Origin: Roseivirga sp.
GTDB taxonomy: Bacteria > Bacteroidota > Bacteroidia > Cytophagales > Cyclobacteriaceae
Direction: 5' to 3'
Assembly (NCBI GenBank): GCA_018402485.1
Contig: JAGYIY010000002.1
Coordinates: forward strand, 124,001-188,000
DNA: 64,000 bases
Below the pieces are notes generated by a model. The model was not told the DNA's origin, did no database searches, and saw only the letters and a list, made by a program, of their open reading frames with translations. The translations under genes and the position numbers were made by a program. This document shows, in pieces, positions 46,450 through 55,514 of this stretch; the first letter of the stretch is position 1; every line of letters starts with the position of its first letter.

Positions 46450-47640
46450 TTAATATTTCCCCCATTTGATGTAGGTTTCTAAATCTTTATCACCTCTGCC
46501 AGAAAGATTGATGATGGCTATTTGTTCGGGTTGAAAGCTCATTTGCTTTAAAGCTGCAAAGGCATGCGCTGTTTCTATGGCGGGAATAATACCTTCCATG
46601 CGGCTTAACTCGATGCCTGCTTTCATGGCTTCTTCATCTGTTACGCTGTAAAAAGTTGCCCGGCCTGTATCGTGCAAATGAGCATGTACAGGGCCAATTC
46701 CCGGATAATCTAATCCTGCCGAAATCGAATAAGGCTCAGTCACCTGCCCGTCGGGGGTTTGCATTAATAATGTTTTGCTACCGTGCAAAACACCAGGTTT
46801 TCCCAAGGTGGTAGTAGCTGCACTTTTGCCTGTGTGGTTGCCTAGGCCTGCTGCTTCGACTGCTACCAACTGCACGGCATTTTCTTCGTAATAGTGATAA
46901 AAGGCACCTGCAGCATTGCTACCTCCCCCTACACAAGCGATCACGTAATCTGGATTGGTCTTTCCCTCCTTTTCAAGCAGTTGCTCCTTCATCTCTGCAC
47001 TAATGACAGACTGAAAACGTGCAACCATCTCTGGGTATGGGTGCGGTCCGACAACCGATCCAATGATGTAATGGGTATCTGTTGGGTGGTTAATCCAATG
47101 GCGCATGGCTTCATTGGTAGCATCTTTCAACGTTTTACTTCCACTTTCTGCCGCACGTACCTCGGCACCCAAAATACGCATGCGCTCTACATTGGGCCTT
47201 TGCCTTTCCATATCCAAGGCACCCATATAAATGATGCACTCCACTCCCATCAATGCACACACCGTAGCGGTAGCCACGCCATGCTGACCTGCACCTGTTT
47301 CGGCAATGATTTTTTGTTTACCTAAGCGTTGCGCCAATAGAATCTGCCCAATGGTATTATTGATTTTGTGCGCCCCTGTATGGCATAAGTCTTCTCTTTT
47401 CAGGTATAACTTAACCCCATACTTCTCAGATAAGCGTTCAGCTAGGTATAAAGGAGTCGGGCGACCGACAAAATCTTTTAGCAGTTGGTCGAACTGAGTT
47501 TTAAAAGCCTCATCGGCAGTTATGGCCTCATAGTTTTCCCTTAACTCTTCGATATTTGGGTAAAGCATTTCAGGGATAAAAGCCCCACCAAACTTACCAT
47601 AATATCCTCTTTCATCTACTTTTACATTCATGGTATTCAT
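46450..47640 (-). CDS. trpB: Tryptophan synthase beta subunit
   Basis: 396 residues. PLP Lys92 in [19 protein letters not shown] with the catalytic Glu region, [13 protein letters not shown] phosphate loop and GRGDKD near the C-terminus. Start ATG at 47640 overlaps the trpF stop (ATGA); a second ATG three codons on is possible. Condenses indole with serine. Confidence 0.98.
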   Translation of the reverse strand: MNTMNVKVDERGYYGKFGGAFIPEMLYPNIEELRENYEAITADEAFKTQFDQLLKDFVGRPTPLYLAERLSEKYGVKLYLKREDLCHTGAHKINNTIGQILLAQRLGKQKIIAETGAGQHGVATATVCALMGVECIIYMGALDMERQRPNVERMRILGAEVRAAESGSKTLKDATNEAMRHWINHPTDTHYIIGSVVGPHPYPEMVARFQSVISAEMKEQLLEKEGKTNPDYVIACVGGGSNAAGAFYHYYEENAVQLVAVEAAGLGNHTGKSAATTTLGKPGVLHGSKTLLMQTPDGQVTEPYSISAGLDYPGIGPVHAHLHDTGRATFYSVTDEEAMKAGIELSRMEGIIPAIETAHAFAALKQMSFQPEQIAIINLSGRGDKDLETYIKWGKY

Positions 47641-48299
47641 TGGTTTGTGTTCTCCGAAGAAAACATTTCTAGTTGTTTTTTTAATGCCTTTAGTGCCGGT
47701 ATGTCTTTCATGGCTGGAGCTAATTCAAACTTTGAATTGACATCGATACCATGTAAAGGTAAATCGGATAACAGTGACAATTGGTCTAATTGTTCGGTGC
47801 TTATGCCTCCACTGATGAAAAAGGGCTTCTTATATGGATATTGTTTCAATTTCCCCCAATCAAATAATTGGCCATTCCCACCCCTTGCTTTGCCTTTGGT
47901 GTCGAACAAAAAATAATCAACATCCGATACATAAGGAGCTAACTGAGAGAAATCAAAGTTGGCCTTACCTATGCCAAAAACCTTAATCACTTCTACCGCT
48001 AGTGTTTTTACACGCTTTACCAAGCTCGGGGGCTCATCGCCATGTAATTGTACGGCATCCAAAGCATATTGCACTACCTTTTGCTTTATGTCCTCAAAAC
48101 CAGCATTCACAAAGACACCTACTTTACTTGTGGATTGAGGGACTTGCTGCATCATATTTTCATCTAATTGAGGCAATACATATCGAGGGGAGCCTTCATA
48201 AAAAATGAAACCCATATAATCGGGTACCAAAGCAAGCACCTCCTTTATATTATGGCTGTCTCGCATGCCACACACCTTCCATGTTATTTTTTGTTTCAT
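47637..48299 (-). CDS. trpF: Phosphoribosylanthranilate isomerase
   Basis: 220 residues from ATG 48299, giving [14 protein letters not shown] with the catalytic Cys in KVCGM; the longer frame upstream runs into trpC and is not used. [46 protein letters not shown] (catalytic Asp) and ISGGISTEQ define TrpF. Starts 2 bp after trpC. Confidence 0.95.
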   Translation of the reverse strand: MKQKITWKVCGMRDSHNIKEVLALVPDYMGFIFYEGSPRYVLPQLDENMMQQVPQSTSKVGVFVNAGFEDIKQKVVQYALDAVQLHGDEPPSLVKRVKTLAVEVIKVFGIGKANFDFSQLAPYVSDVDYFLFDTKGKARGGNGQLFDWGKLKQYPYKKPFFISGGISTEQLDQLSLLSDLPLHGIDVNSKFELAPAMKDIPALKALKKQLEMFSSENTNQ

Positions 48300-48301
48300 G
48301 C

Positions 48302-49102
48302 TTATGATGGCTGAGCTGATTGTAGCCTTTCGATAAACTGCTTGGCAGCAGCCTCTGGTCGAGCTGTTTTCATAAACATTTCTCCAATCAAAAACCCTTG
48401 ATAGCCATAGGCTTTCAGTGCCATGCAATCCTGAACATCATTGATACCACTTTCAGAAATTTTTATAAAGTCATTGGGTATTTGATGCGCTAAAGCTTTG
48501 GAGGTCTCCAAAGATACTTCGAACGTTTTTAGGTTGCGATTATTCACGCCTATTACATCCAAATGTTCATTAATATTGTTGTGTAACTCTTCCTCATTGT
48601 GTACCTCCATCAACACCTCAAGCCCAAAACTTTTGGCAAAAGTAGCCAATGCTTTCAATCGCTGTGGTGATAGCACTGCAGCAATCAACAAAATGGCATC
48701 AGCTCCCATCGCCTTAGACTCAACAATCTGATACTCATCAATCATAAAGTCTTTCCGCAGCAAAGGACAAAAATTAAATTTTCTTGCCATGCCTAAGTCT
48801 TCACCAGAACCCCCGAAAAAGATTTTATCTGTCAGAACAGACAAGGCAGAAGCACCTGCCTGCATGTAACCTATAGTCGTTTTTTCCACCTTGGCATGTG
48901 CATTGATCACTCCTTTTGAAGGTGACTTCCTTTTAAATTCAGCAATAATACCCGATTTATCTGGGCGTGTGAGGTAACGTGTGAGTGAAACCGGTTTCCC
49001 TTCGAAATAAATTGATTTTTCAAGTAATTTTTCCGGATAAAGCGATTTTTGGTCTTCAACCTCTATCTTTTTCTGTGCTATAATCTTTTCTAGTATATCC
49101 AT
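48302..49102 (-). CDS. trpC: Indole-3-glycerol phosphate synthase
   Basis: 266 residues, TIM barrel: IIAEFKRKSPSKG (catalytic Lys), LSVLTDKIFFGGS, LLRKDFMIDEYQI, ADAILLIAAVL, EVHNEEEL, GVNNRNL and ISESGINDVQD. Ring closure to indole-glycerol phosphate. Separate from TrpF, unlike the E. coli fusion. Confidence 0.97.
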   Translation of the reverse strand: MDILEKIIAQKKIEVEDQKSLYPEKLLEKSIYFEGKPVSLTRYLTRPDKSGIIAEFKRKSPSKGVINAHAKVEKTTIGYMQAGASALSVLTDKIFFGGSGEDLGMARKFNFCPLLRKDFMIDEYQIVESKAMGADAILLIAAVLSPQRLKALATFAKSFGLEVLMEVHNEEELHNNINEHLDVIGVNNRNLKTFEVSLETSKALAHQIPNDFIKISESGINDVQDCMALKAYGYQGFLIGEMFMKTARPEAAAKQFIERLQSAQPS

Positions 49103-49103
49103 T

Positions 49104-50090
49104 TTATATCTCTAAAATCGTTTTGAATGTTTTCAGGGCTTGACGACTCATCAAAGCTTCCTCAGCTTTACCAATGGCTGCCTCTAAAGGAATGTCCAAA
49201 CCACATTGCAAGGCCATGGCTGCATTCGCAATCACCACCTGATTTTGGGCTTTAGTTCCTTCACCTTTAAGTATCTTTTCAAAAATCTTAGCCGAAGCCT
49301 CAACCGTTGCTCCACCTTCAATTTCATAGGCTGCCACTGCGGACATGCCCATGCCTTCCGGTGTCATCACCTCTTCATTGTATTGGCTGATCTTTTTGAA
49401 AGCACCCGTCAAGGAAATTTCATCATAACCATCTAATGCATGTAAAATCACAAATTTCTTATCTGTTTTTTGATACAGGTAGCCATATAACCTAGCCAAT
49501 TCAAGACTAAAAACACCTACCAATTGTTTTTTAGGGAAAGAAGGGTTAACCATCGGCCCCAGCATGTTAAAAAATGTCTTCACCCCTAAATCTCTTCGAA
49601 TAGGTGCTACATTTTTCATAGCAGGGTGAAAAAGTGGCGCATGTAAAAAGCACAATCCACAAGTATCCATGCTTTTACGAATTTTACTGATGTCGCTAGT
49701 GAATACATAGCCAAAATGGGCCATCAGGTTGGAAGAACCTGAGACAGAAGAAACACCATTATTACCGTGTTTGGCCACAGGTTGACCTGCAGCGGCAACG
49801 ATAAAAGAGGATAGCGTTGATATATTAAACGTATTCTTACCATCGCCACCCGTTCCACAAAGGTCTATGGCATCATACTCCGGAATTTCAACAGGAACGC
49901 ATAGGTTGAGCATGGCTTCTCGAAAGCCTTCAAGCTCGTCTACCGTTATGCTCCGCATCAAATAAATGGTGAGAAAAGCGGCTACCTGGCTATCGTTATA
50001 TTTACCCTGTGCCAAATTGCTTAGAATTTCCCTAGCCGTAGATTTGTCGAGCGACTTGTATTCAATGAGTTGATTGAGTATTTCTTTCAT
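49104..50090 (-). CDS. trpD: Anthranilate phosphoribosyltransferase
   Basis: 328 residues from ATG 50090 (MKEILNQLIEYKSL); an in-frame TTG 24 bp upstream adds residues not typical of the family. DLCGTGGDGKNTFNISTLSSFIVAAAG holds the PRPP-binding GTGGD motif, KHGNNGVSSVSGSSNL and NMLGPMVNP follow. Transfers phosphoribosyl to anthranilate. Separated from trpG by 112 bp, the largest gap in the operon. Confidence 0.96.
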   Translation of the reverse strand: MKEILNQLIEYKSLDKSTAREILSNLAQGKYNDSQVAAFLTIYLMRSITVDELEGFREAMLNLCVPVEIPEYDAIDLCGTGGDGKNTFNISTLSSFIVAAAGQPVAKHGNNGVSSVSGSSNLMAHFGYVFTSDISKIRKSMDTCGLCFLHAPLFHPAMKNVAPIRRDLGVKTFFNMLGPMVNPSFPKKQLVGVFSLELARLYGYLYQKTDKKFVILHALDGYDEISLTGAFKKISQYNEEVMTPEGMGMSAVAAYEIEGGATVEASAKIFEKILKGEGTKAQNQVVIANAAMALQCGLDIPLEAAIGKAEEALMSRQALKTFKTILEI

Positions 50091-50202
50091 TGGTTGGCGA
50101 TTGTTAATTGACAACTCCTCTTCGTTTGTGAGTACTTTTTATTTTTTCTTTTCATCTCGTTTTATTACTTCAACAGGCATTACACATCTCTTTTTTTTTG
50201 GG

Positions 50203-50805
50203 TTAATAGCCTTTTCGATTTTCTTTTGCAGAAACACTATTCACCCAATTCTCTAAAAGCGCATATCCATGCTCCGTAAGGATAGACTCTGGATGGAACT
50301 GTACACCTTTCACATCATGCGTTTTATGAGAAATAGCCATGATTTCATCGTATTCATCTTTTGCAGTAATGACCAACTGCTCCCCCAAATGCTTTCGATC
50401 TACATTCCAACTATGGTAATGGCAAATGGTGAACTGCTGAGGTAGCCCTTTGAATAGCCTGTCGTTTACATCGACCACCTTAAGCTTGCTAGACACCCCA
50501 TGTAAAACCTCCGGCATATTATACAATTTAGATCCATACACTTCTGAAATGGCTTGGTGTCCTAAACAAACACCCAAAATACTTTTAGTAGCTCCATAGG
50601 TTTTAATCAGGTCGAGTAAAATACCTGCTTCAGAAGGAATACCAGGCCCCGGAGATAATAAAATCTTATCGTACGCAGCCACCTCTGCCAAATTGATTTG
50701 ATCATTGCGGTACACATCCATTTGTTCTGCAAAACCCAATTGACGCAAGTAATGCACCAAGTTAAAGGTAAATGAATCGTAATTATCGAGTACTAAAATC
50801 CTCAT
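50203..50805 (-). CDS. trpG: Anthranilate synthase glutaminase subunit
   Basis: 200 residues, class I amidotransferase: LDNYDSFTFNLVHYL, LSPGPGIP, nucleophile Cys80 in GVCLGHQ and the GVQFHPESILTEHG His-Glu motif. Supplies ammonia to TrpE; may also serve PabB. 21 bp after trpE. Confidence 0.96.
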   Translation of the reverse strand: MRILVLDNYDSFTFNLVHYLRQLGFAEQMDVYRNDQINLAEVAAYDKILLSPGPGIPSEAGILLDLIKTYGATKSILGVCLGHQAISEVYGSKLYNMPEVLHGVSSKLKVVDVNDRLFKGLPQQFTICHYHSWNVDRKHLGEQLVITAKDEYDEIMAISHKTHDVKGVQFHPESILTEHGYALLENWVNSVSAKENRKGY

Positions 50806-50826
50806 TTCTTCTCGCTTCTTCTTGTC

Positions 50827-52236
50827 TTAACCCTTCATTTCTCCAGCTAGAGCAATGGCCCTGCGCAAAGCAGCCAATTTATTATTGACTTCTTCGAGCT
50901 CTGATTGCCTGTCGGATTTGGCAACAATTCCAGCCCCAGCTTGGTAGAAAAGCGTATTATTTTTACTAAAAAATGACCTAATCATAATGGCGTGATTGAA
51001 ATCACCGTTGAACCCCATAAAACCAATGGCCCCACCATAAAAACCTCTGCGCGTACTTTCATTGTCATTGATCAATTGCATGGCACGTACTTTAGGTGCA
51101 CCGCTTAAGGTTCCTGCTGGAAAGGTATCGGCTACCATCTGCGAAGAAGATACATCATCGCGTAGCTTTCCTGTCACTTTAGAAACAAGGTGAATGACAT
51201 GAGAATAATACTGAACTTCTTTATAGGTTGCCACTTCCACATCCGAGCCTGCCCGACTTAAGTCGTTTCGGGCCAAATCTACAAGCATCACATGTTCTGC
51301 ATTTTCTTTAGGGTCTTGGTACAGCTTCTGGGCTAATACAGCATCGGCAGCATCGTTACCTGTTCTTTTAAAAGTACCAGCAATGGGATGTATGGTGGCT
51401 TTACGGTCTTTGATTACAATTTGAGCTTCGGGGCTTGAGCCAAATATTTTGTAGCTTCCAAAATCGAAGTAAAATAAATAAGGTGAGGGGTTGATCGAAC
51501 GTAAGGCGCGATATACATTAAAATCATCGCCTATATACCCACTTTGAAATCTTCTTGACATCACAATCTGAAAAACATCACCACGCATGCAATGCTTCAT
51601 GCCTTGGTCTATGATGTCTAAAAACTCCTCATCTGTATAATTGGAAGTTTCCTTCCCCGAAAGAGAAAAATCATAAGAAGGGTAATTCTTATTGTTCACC
51701 AAGTTTTCAATGGAATCTAGGCCTTTAGGCTCAGTTCCTTTAGGGTAATGTTCAAAAATATAGAGTTCATTTTTGAAATGATTGATGGCTATGACATAAC
51801 GATACACGTGGTAAAGCATTTCGGGTATCTCGTATTCATCTGTTTTTCCTTCCCCTACCGGAATGTGCTCAAAGTACTGAACAGCATCATAACCGATGTA
51901 ACCAAAAAGTCCATTATGAATAAAATGAAAAGGGTTTTTTTCCACTTCAAAAGCCATGCTGAATCGTTGTAGCACGTCCTGCAATTGGTCTTGGCCCAAA
52001 GCAGAAGTTGTCTGTTCTTTAGGTGTTTGGATCGTGTATTTACCTGACTTTACTGAAAGCTTGGCTAAGGGCTCGCAGCAGATGTAGGAGAAACTGTTTT
52101 CATCTCCATGATAGTCGGAACTCTCTAACAAAAAGGGGTTTTCGAATTTGTCTCGCAGTTTTAAGTAAATACTCACCGGTGTTACCGTATCGGCTAGCAA
52201 CTTTTTATAATGTGTTTTCAGTTGTATTGGGTGCAT
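50827..52236 (-). CDS. trpE: Anthranilate synthase component I
   Basis: 469 residues, chorismate-binding fold: LLESSDYHGDENSFSYIC (the LLES feedback-site motif) near the N-terminus, then HPIAGTFKRTGN, VDLARNDLSRAG, VTGKLRD, FPAGTLSGAPKVRAMQLI and YQAGAGIVAKSD. Makes anthranilate from chorismate. First structural gene of trpEGDCFBA-aroF; an attenuator with a WWW leader peptide precedes it. Confidence 0.97.
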   Translation of the reverse strand: MHPIQLKTHYKKLLADTVTPVSIYLKLRDKFENPFLLESSDYHGDENSFSYICCEPLAKLSVKSGKYTIQTPKEQTTSALGQDQLQDVLQRFSMAFEVEKNPFHFIHNGLFGYIGYDAVQYFEHIPVGEGKTDEYEIPEMLYHVYRYVIAINHFKNELYIFEHYPKGTEPKGLDSIENLVNNKNYPSYDFSLSGKETSNYTDEEFLDIIDQGMKHCMRGDVFQIVMSRRFQSGYIGDDFNVYRALRSINPSPYLFYFDFGSYKIFGSSPEAQIVIKDRKATIHPIAGTFKRTGNDAADAVLAQKLYQDPKENAEHVMLVDLARNDLSRAGSDVEVATYKEVQYYSHVIHLVSKVTGKLRDDVSSSQMVADTFPAGTLSGAPKVRAMQLINDNESTRRGFYGGAIGFMGFNGDFNHAIMIRSFFSKNNTLFYQAGAGIVAKSDRQSELEEVNNKLAALRRAIALAGEMKG

Positions 52237-52253
52237 ATTTCAATGGGTTTAAA

Positions 52254-52285
52254 CAAAAAAAGCCTACATGAACTGTAGGCTTTTT
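52254..52285 (-). terminator. trp attenuator terminator
   Basis: AGCCTACA (52261-52268), loop, TGTAGGCT (52274-52281) with A/T flanks; on the minus strand eight T follow. A competing antiterminator pairs 52310-52317 with 52266-52273 (8 bp, two wobbles). Lies 18 bp before trpE. Confidence 0.88.
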
Positions 52286-52316
52286 AGATTTCTTTCTTTA
52301 TACCAAAGGGTTCACA

Positions 52317-52373
52317 TCATCGGAGTTCCGTTGCGTACCACCACCAAGTGCTATAAAGTCTTTTGTTTTTCAT
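52317..52373 (-). CDS. trpL: trp leader peptide
   Basis: 18 codons, MKNKRLYSTWWWYATELR then TGA. Three consecutive Trp codons TGG-TGG-TGG at positions 10-12 precede the attenuator and trpE, the hallmark of ribosome-mediated trp attenuation. A consensus promoter lies 9 bp upstream, so the leader mRNA has almost no 5' untranslated part. Confidence 0.88.
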   Translation of the reverse strand: MKNKRLYSTWWWYATELR

Positions 52374-52381
52374 TTCTAGCC

Positions 52382-52412
52382 CAAATGTAGAAAAGGAATT
52401 TTTGAAAGCCAA
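52382..52412 (-). promoter_or_regulatory. trp operon promoter
   Basis: Minus strand TTG (52410-52412), 20 bp, TACATTTG (52382-52389), a full consensus match directly before the leader peptide. Confidence 0.7.
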
Positions 52413-52634
52413 TAAGTTTTGAATAATAATACAGAGTGAACGGATGAAAGGCGGGCCCACCTATTACCAAAACACCGTTCGCTTTTGCATTGGCTTTGTA
52501 AAGCATTTAAGTTTGTCTATTGGGGGCTCAGGCACCATAGTGGAAGCTACTACTATTGTAAAACGTATTTTTCATTTTCCCTTTCCATCCTTATGAAATA
52601 TTCCTTAGTTTACTTTGCTTTTAAAAATTGACAT

Positions 52635-54488
52635 ATGAAACACCTATTTACATTCCTTTTGATATGCTTTTCCCCTATCGTTTCATGGGCACAAGAGCAA
52701 AACCTACGCATTGAACCTCCTTTTTGGTATACTAAAATGCCAACCACTGAGCTTCAGATTATGCTACACGGTAAAGACATCGGATTGTGGCGTGCCAAGG
52801 TCGATGTTCCTGGCATTCGCTTGGTTCAGCAACAAGTAGGTGATTCACAGAATTATTTGTTTATCGACCTAAGCATTTCTCCTGAGGTTTCCGATGGCAC
52901 TTTTACCATTGAATTAAGTCATCAGACTAAGACAAACACCTTAGATTATGAACTGAAAAAACGAATACGAGCTACCAATCGTAACCAAGGCTTTAGCAGC
53001 GCAGATGTCATTTATCTACTGATGCCCGACCGTTTTGCAAATGGAAATCCAAACAACGATACGGTGGAAGGTATGTTGGAGCCTGCTCGGAGAGATGACC
53101 CCAGTGGAAGACATGGAGGCGACATACAAGGTGTACTTGAGCACCTGGATTACATCAAAGACTTAGGCATGACTGCTGTTTGGCTTACCCCTGTTTTTGA
53201 AAATGACCAGACACCTGAATACAAGGCGTATCATGGTTATGCAGCGACAGATATGTACAAAATCGACCGCAGATTTGGCAGTAATGAAGAATTTGTAGCC
53301 TTCGTTGAGGCATGCCATAAAAAAGGTCTGAAAGTAATTATGGACATGATTCATAACCATATTGGAGATCAGCATTGGTGGATGGAAGATTTGCCATTCA
53401 ACAATTGGTTGCACGATCAGGAAGTATATGGTAACACTAGCTATCGGGGTAGTGTAGCATCTGACCCCTATGCTTCTCAATATGATTACGATAAATTGGT
53501 GAAAGGTTGGTTTGTGAATGAAATGCCAGATTTAGACCAAAGCAATGAAGTGCTCTCAAAATATTTGATTCAAAACACCCTATGGTGGATAGAGTACTCG
53601 GGGATAGACGGTATACGCATGGATACTTACGTCTATCCTTACGCAGATTACATGGCACGCTGGGCCAAAGAGGTGCTATCGGCTTATCCTACATTCAATA
53701 TTGTAGGCGAAAGTTGGGTAGAGAGTGTGGCACATGAGTCTTATTGGCAGAAAGATAAACCGGGCGAAGAAGATGGATATAATTCTTTTCTACCCAGTGT
53801 AACAGATTTTCAAATTCAATTTGCTGTCCGTGATGCCTTTAACCAAGACTTTGGATGGACAACAGGATTAATGAATATTTATTACGCCCTATCACAAGAT
53901 CGCTTGTACTCCGATCCTATGAAGAATGTCATTTTTCTCGATAACCATGACATTGGCCGTATTTATAGCACCTTAGGCGAAAACATAGAACATCTAAAAA
54001 TGGCATATGCTTTTCTGATGACCACCAGAGGTATACCGCAAGTGTATTATGGAACAGAATTAGCCTTTGAACAAGGACCTTCAGCATGGGGTGATGGAGC
54101 CAAAAGGGCGGAAATGCCAGGAGGTTGGCTTGGCGATGAGCGTTCGGTTTTTGATGCATCAGGTAGAACCAGTAAAGAAAGGCAAATGCACGAATATGTT
54201 AAAAAAATCACCAATTGGAGGAAAACAAGCAAAGCCATTCACGATGGTAAGCTGCTGCATTATTTACCTGAAAACAATGTGTATGTATACTTCCGCTATA
54301 CCGATAAAGATCGCGTAATGGTGATTATGAACATGAATGAGTCAGCAATGAATATCTCAAGAGAAAAGCATATACAGATGCTTAGGGGTTATTCTAGTGC
54401 CAAAGAAATATTTTCAGATCGAAGCATTTCGCTACTAAAAGATTTTAAAGTACCGGCAAAGACCACGTTGATATATGAACTGAGGTAA
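52635..54488 (+). CDS. Exported GH13 alpha-amylase/neopullulanase-like enzyme
   Basis: 617 residues. Signal peptide (LFTFLLICFSPIVSWAQ), an N-terminal beta domain of the cyclomaltodextrinase type (about 22-115), then a GH13 barrel: MPDRFANG, VWLTPVFEN, DMIHNH, nucleophile Asp330 in GIRMDTY, acid Glu359 in IVGESW and Asp439 in LDNHD; C-terminal beta sandwich from about 530. It hydrolyses alpha-glucans, probably in the periplasm like SusA. No SusC/D pair or maltose transporter is adjacent. Stands alone, divergent from trp. Confidence 0.92.
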   Translation: MKHLFTFLLICFSPIVSWAQEQNLRIEPPFWYTKMPTTELQIMLHGKDIGLWRAKVDVPGIRLVQQQVGDSQNYLFIDLSISPEVSDGTFTIELSHQTKTNTLDYELKKRIRATNRNQGFSSADVIYLLMPDRFANGNPNNDTVEGMLEPARRDDPSGRHGGDIQGVLEHLDYIKDLGMTAVWLTPVFENDQTPEYKAYHGYAATDMYKIDRRFGSNEEFVAFVEACHKKGLKVIMDMIHNHIGDQHWWMEDLPFNNWLHDQEVYGNTSYRGSVASDPYASQYDYDKLVKGWFVNEMPDLDQSNEVLSKYLIQNTLWWIEYSGIDGIRMDTYVYPYADYMARWAKEVLSAYPTFNIVGESWVESVAHESYWQKDKPGEEDGYNSFLPSVTDFQIQFAVRDAFNQDFGWTTGLMNIYYALSQDRLYSDPMKNVIFLDNHDIGRIYSTLGENIEHLKMAYAFLMTTRGIPQVYYGTELAFEQGPSAWGDGAKRAEMPGGWLGDERSVFDASGRTSKERQMHEYVKKITNWRKTSKAIHDGKLLHYLPENNVYVYFRYTDKDRVMVIMNMNESAMNISREKHIQMLRGYSSAKEIFSDRSISLLKDFKVPAKTTLIYELR

Positions 54489-54622
54489 AAAGGTTCAAAG
54501 CAGAGTCAGTGTTTTGTAATTTATATTCATTCTAAATAAGATGTGTTTTTAGTAAATTATGTGCATTTGCGCACGAAATACAAACGATTGCGATGCCTAA
54601 ATGCTCGGTAGCACGACTTTTT

Positions 54623-54643
54623 GTTTGATATATTTCATCAAAC
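54623..54643 (+). promoter_or_regulatory. Inverted repeat upstream of the proteorhodopsin promoter
   Basis: GTTTGAT-N7-ATCAAAC, a perfect 7-bp inverted repeat with 14-bp centre spacing, ending 28 bp before the -7 box. Position and symmetry suit an activator site; the regulator is unknown. Confidence 0.4.
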
Positions 54644-54671
54644 CTTAAACAACATTAACCCGCGAATGTTA

Positions 54672-54679
54672 TAGATTTG
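54672..54679 (+). promoter_or_regulatory. -7 box of the proteorhodopsin promoter
   Basis: TAGATTTG, a full TAnnTTTG match 19 bp before the ATG. No TTG is found at the usual -33 distance, which suggests dependence on an activator. Confidence 0.5.
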
Positions 54680-54698
54680 AAAAAAAACAAATGACCTT

Positions 54699-55442
54699 AT
54701 GACTATTTTAGCTATTGAAACCGCTGGATTGGACAAGTTGATCAATTCAGACCCAATTGCCATCACATTCTTTATAGGATACATGGCCATGTTAGCATCT
54801 GCCGTTTTCTTCTTTGTAGAACGAAGCTCGGTAGACGGAAAGTGGAAGACTTCACTTTTAGTTTCCGGTTTAATCACCGGTATTGCCGCAGTACACTACT
54901 ACTACATGCGGGATTTTTATCTAGCAACAGGGGAATCACCTACAGCATTTAGATATGTTGATTGGACATTGACTGTACCTTTGATGTGTGTTGAGTTTTA
55001 TTTGCTCACAAAACCATTTGGCGCAAAATCAAGCACTCTATTCAAATTGATCGTTGCATCTTTGGTAATGCTCATAACTGGTTACATTGGTGAAACTTCA
55101 GGTATTGACAACAATGTGATGTGGGGCGTTTTATCTACCCTCGGTTACTTGTACATTGTTTATGAAGTATTCGCTGGTGACATTGCCAAATTGGCCAAAG
55201 GTTCAAACAGCCAAGCTTTGAACAGAGCCATGTTTTTATTAAAGATCTTTATCACTTTAGGCTGGTCAATCTATCCTATCGGTTACATGGTTCTACCTGG
55301 TAACTTATTAGCTGGAGCTTTTGAAGTGAGCAGCATTGATTTGTTCTACAACTTAGCAGATGCTATTAACAAAATTGGTTTCGGGTTAGTAATCTACTCC
55401 GTAGCGATCAAAGAAACTGCTATGGCACGTGCAAATGCCTAA
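54699..55442 (+). CDS. Proteorhodopsin, green-type light-driven proton pump
   Basis: 247 residues, seven transmembrane helices. Helix C reads RYVDWTLTVPLMCVEF: proton acceptor Asp88, Thr92 and donor Glu99 (proteorhodopsin D97/T101/E108 = DTE, a proton pump), and Met96 at tuning position 105, typical of green-absorbing Bacteroidota forms. His66 matches the H75 counter-ion partner; retinal Lys225 is in helix G (DAINKIGFG). Not an NDQ sodium or NTQ chloride pump. It builds proton motive force in light. A terminator follows at once, with blh beyond. Confidence 0.96.
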   Translation: MTILAIETAGLDKLINSDPIAITFFIGYMAMLASAVFFFVERSSVDGKWKTSLLVSGLITGIAAVHYYYMRDFYLATGESPTAFRYVDWTLTVPLMCVEFYLLTKPFGAKSSTLFKLIVASLVMLITGYIGETSGIDNNVMWGVLSTLGYLYIVYEVFAGDIAKLAKGSNSQALNRAMFLLKIFITLGWSIYPIGYMVLPGNLLAGAFEVSSIDLFYNLADAINKIGFGLVIYSVAIKETAMARANA

Positions 55443-55460
55443 GTAGTATCAAAACACATG

Positions 55461-55497
55461 ATGAGAGGGGAATTTCATTCCCTTCTCATTTTTTTTT
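55461..55497 (+). terminator. Terminator between proteorhodopsin and blh
   Basis: ATGAGAGGGGAA (55461-55472), loop TTTCA, TTCCCTTCTCAT (55478-55489): a 12-bp stem with one wobble, then nine or so T. It sits 18 bp after the proteorhodopsin stop. Read-through would be needed for shared expression of blh. Confidence 0.85.
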
Positions 55498-55514
55498 CAA
55501 CATACCCTCTATTT

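Noticed and set aside
48300-48428. N-terminal extension of trpF by 43 codons
   Set aside because: Lies inside trpC; the ATG at 48299 matches the family start.
54699-55442. Sodium- or chloride-pumping rhodopsin
   Set aside because: Helix C has Asp, Thr and Glu (DTE), not NDQ or NTQ.
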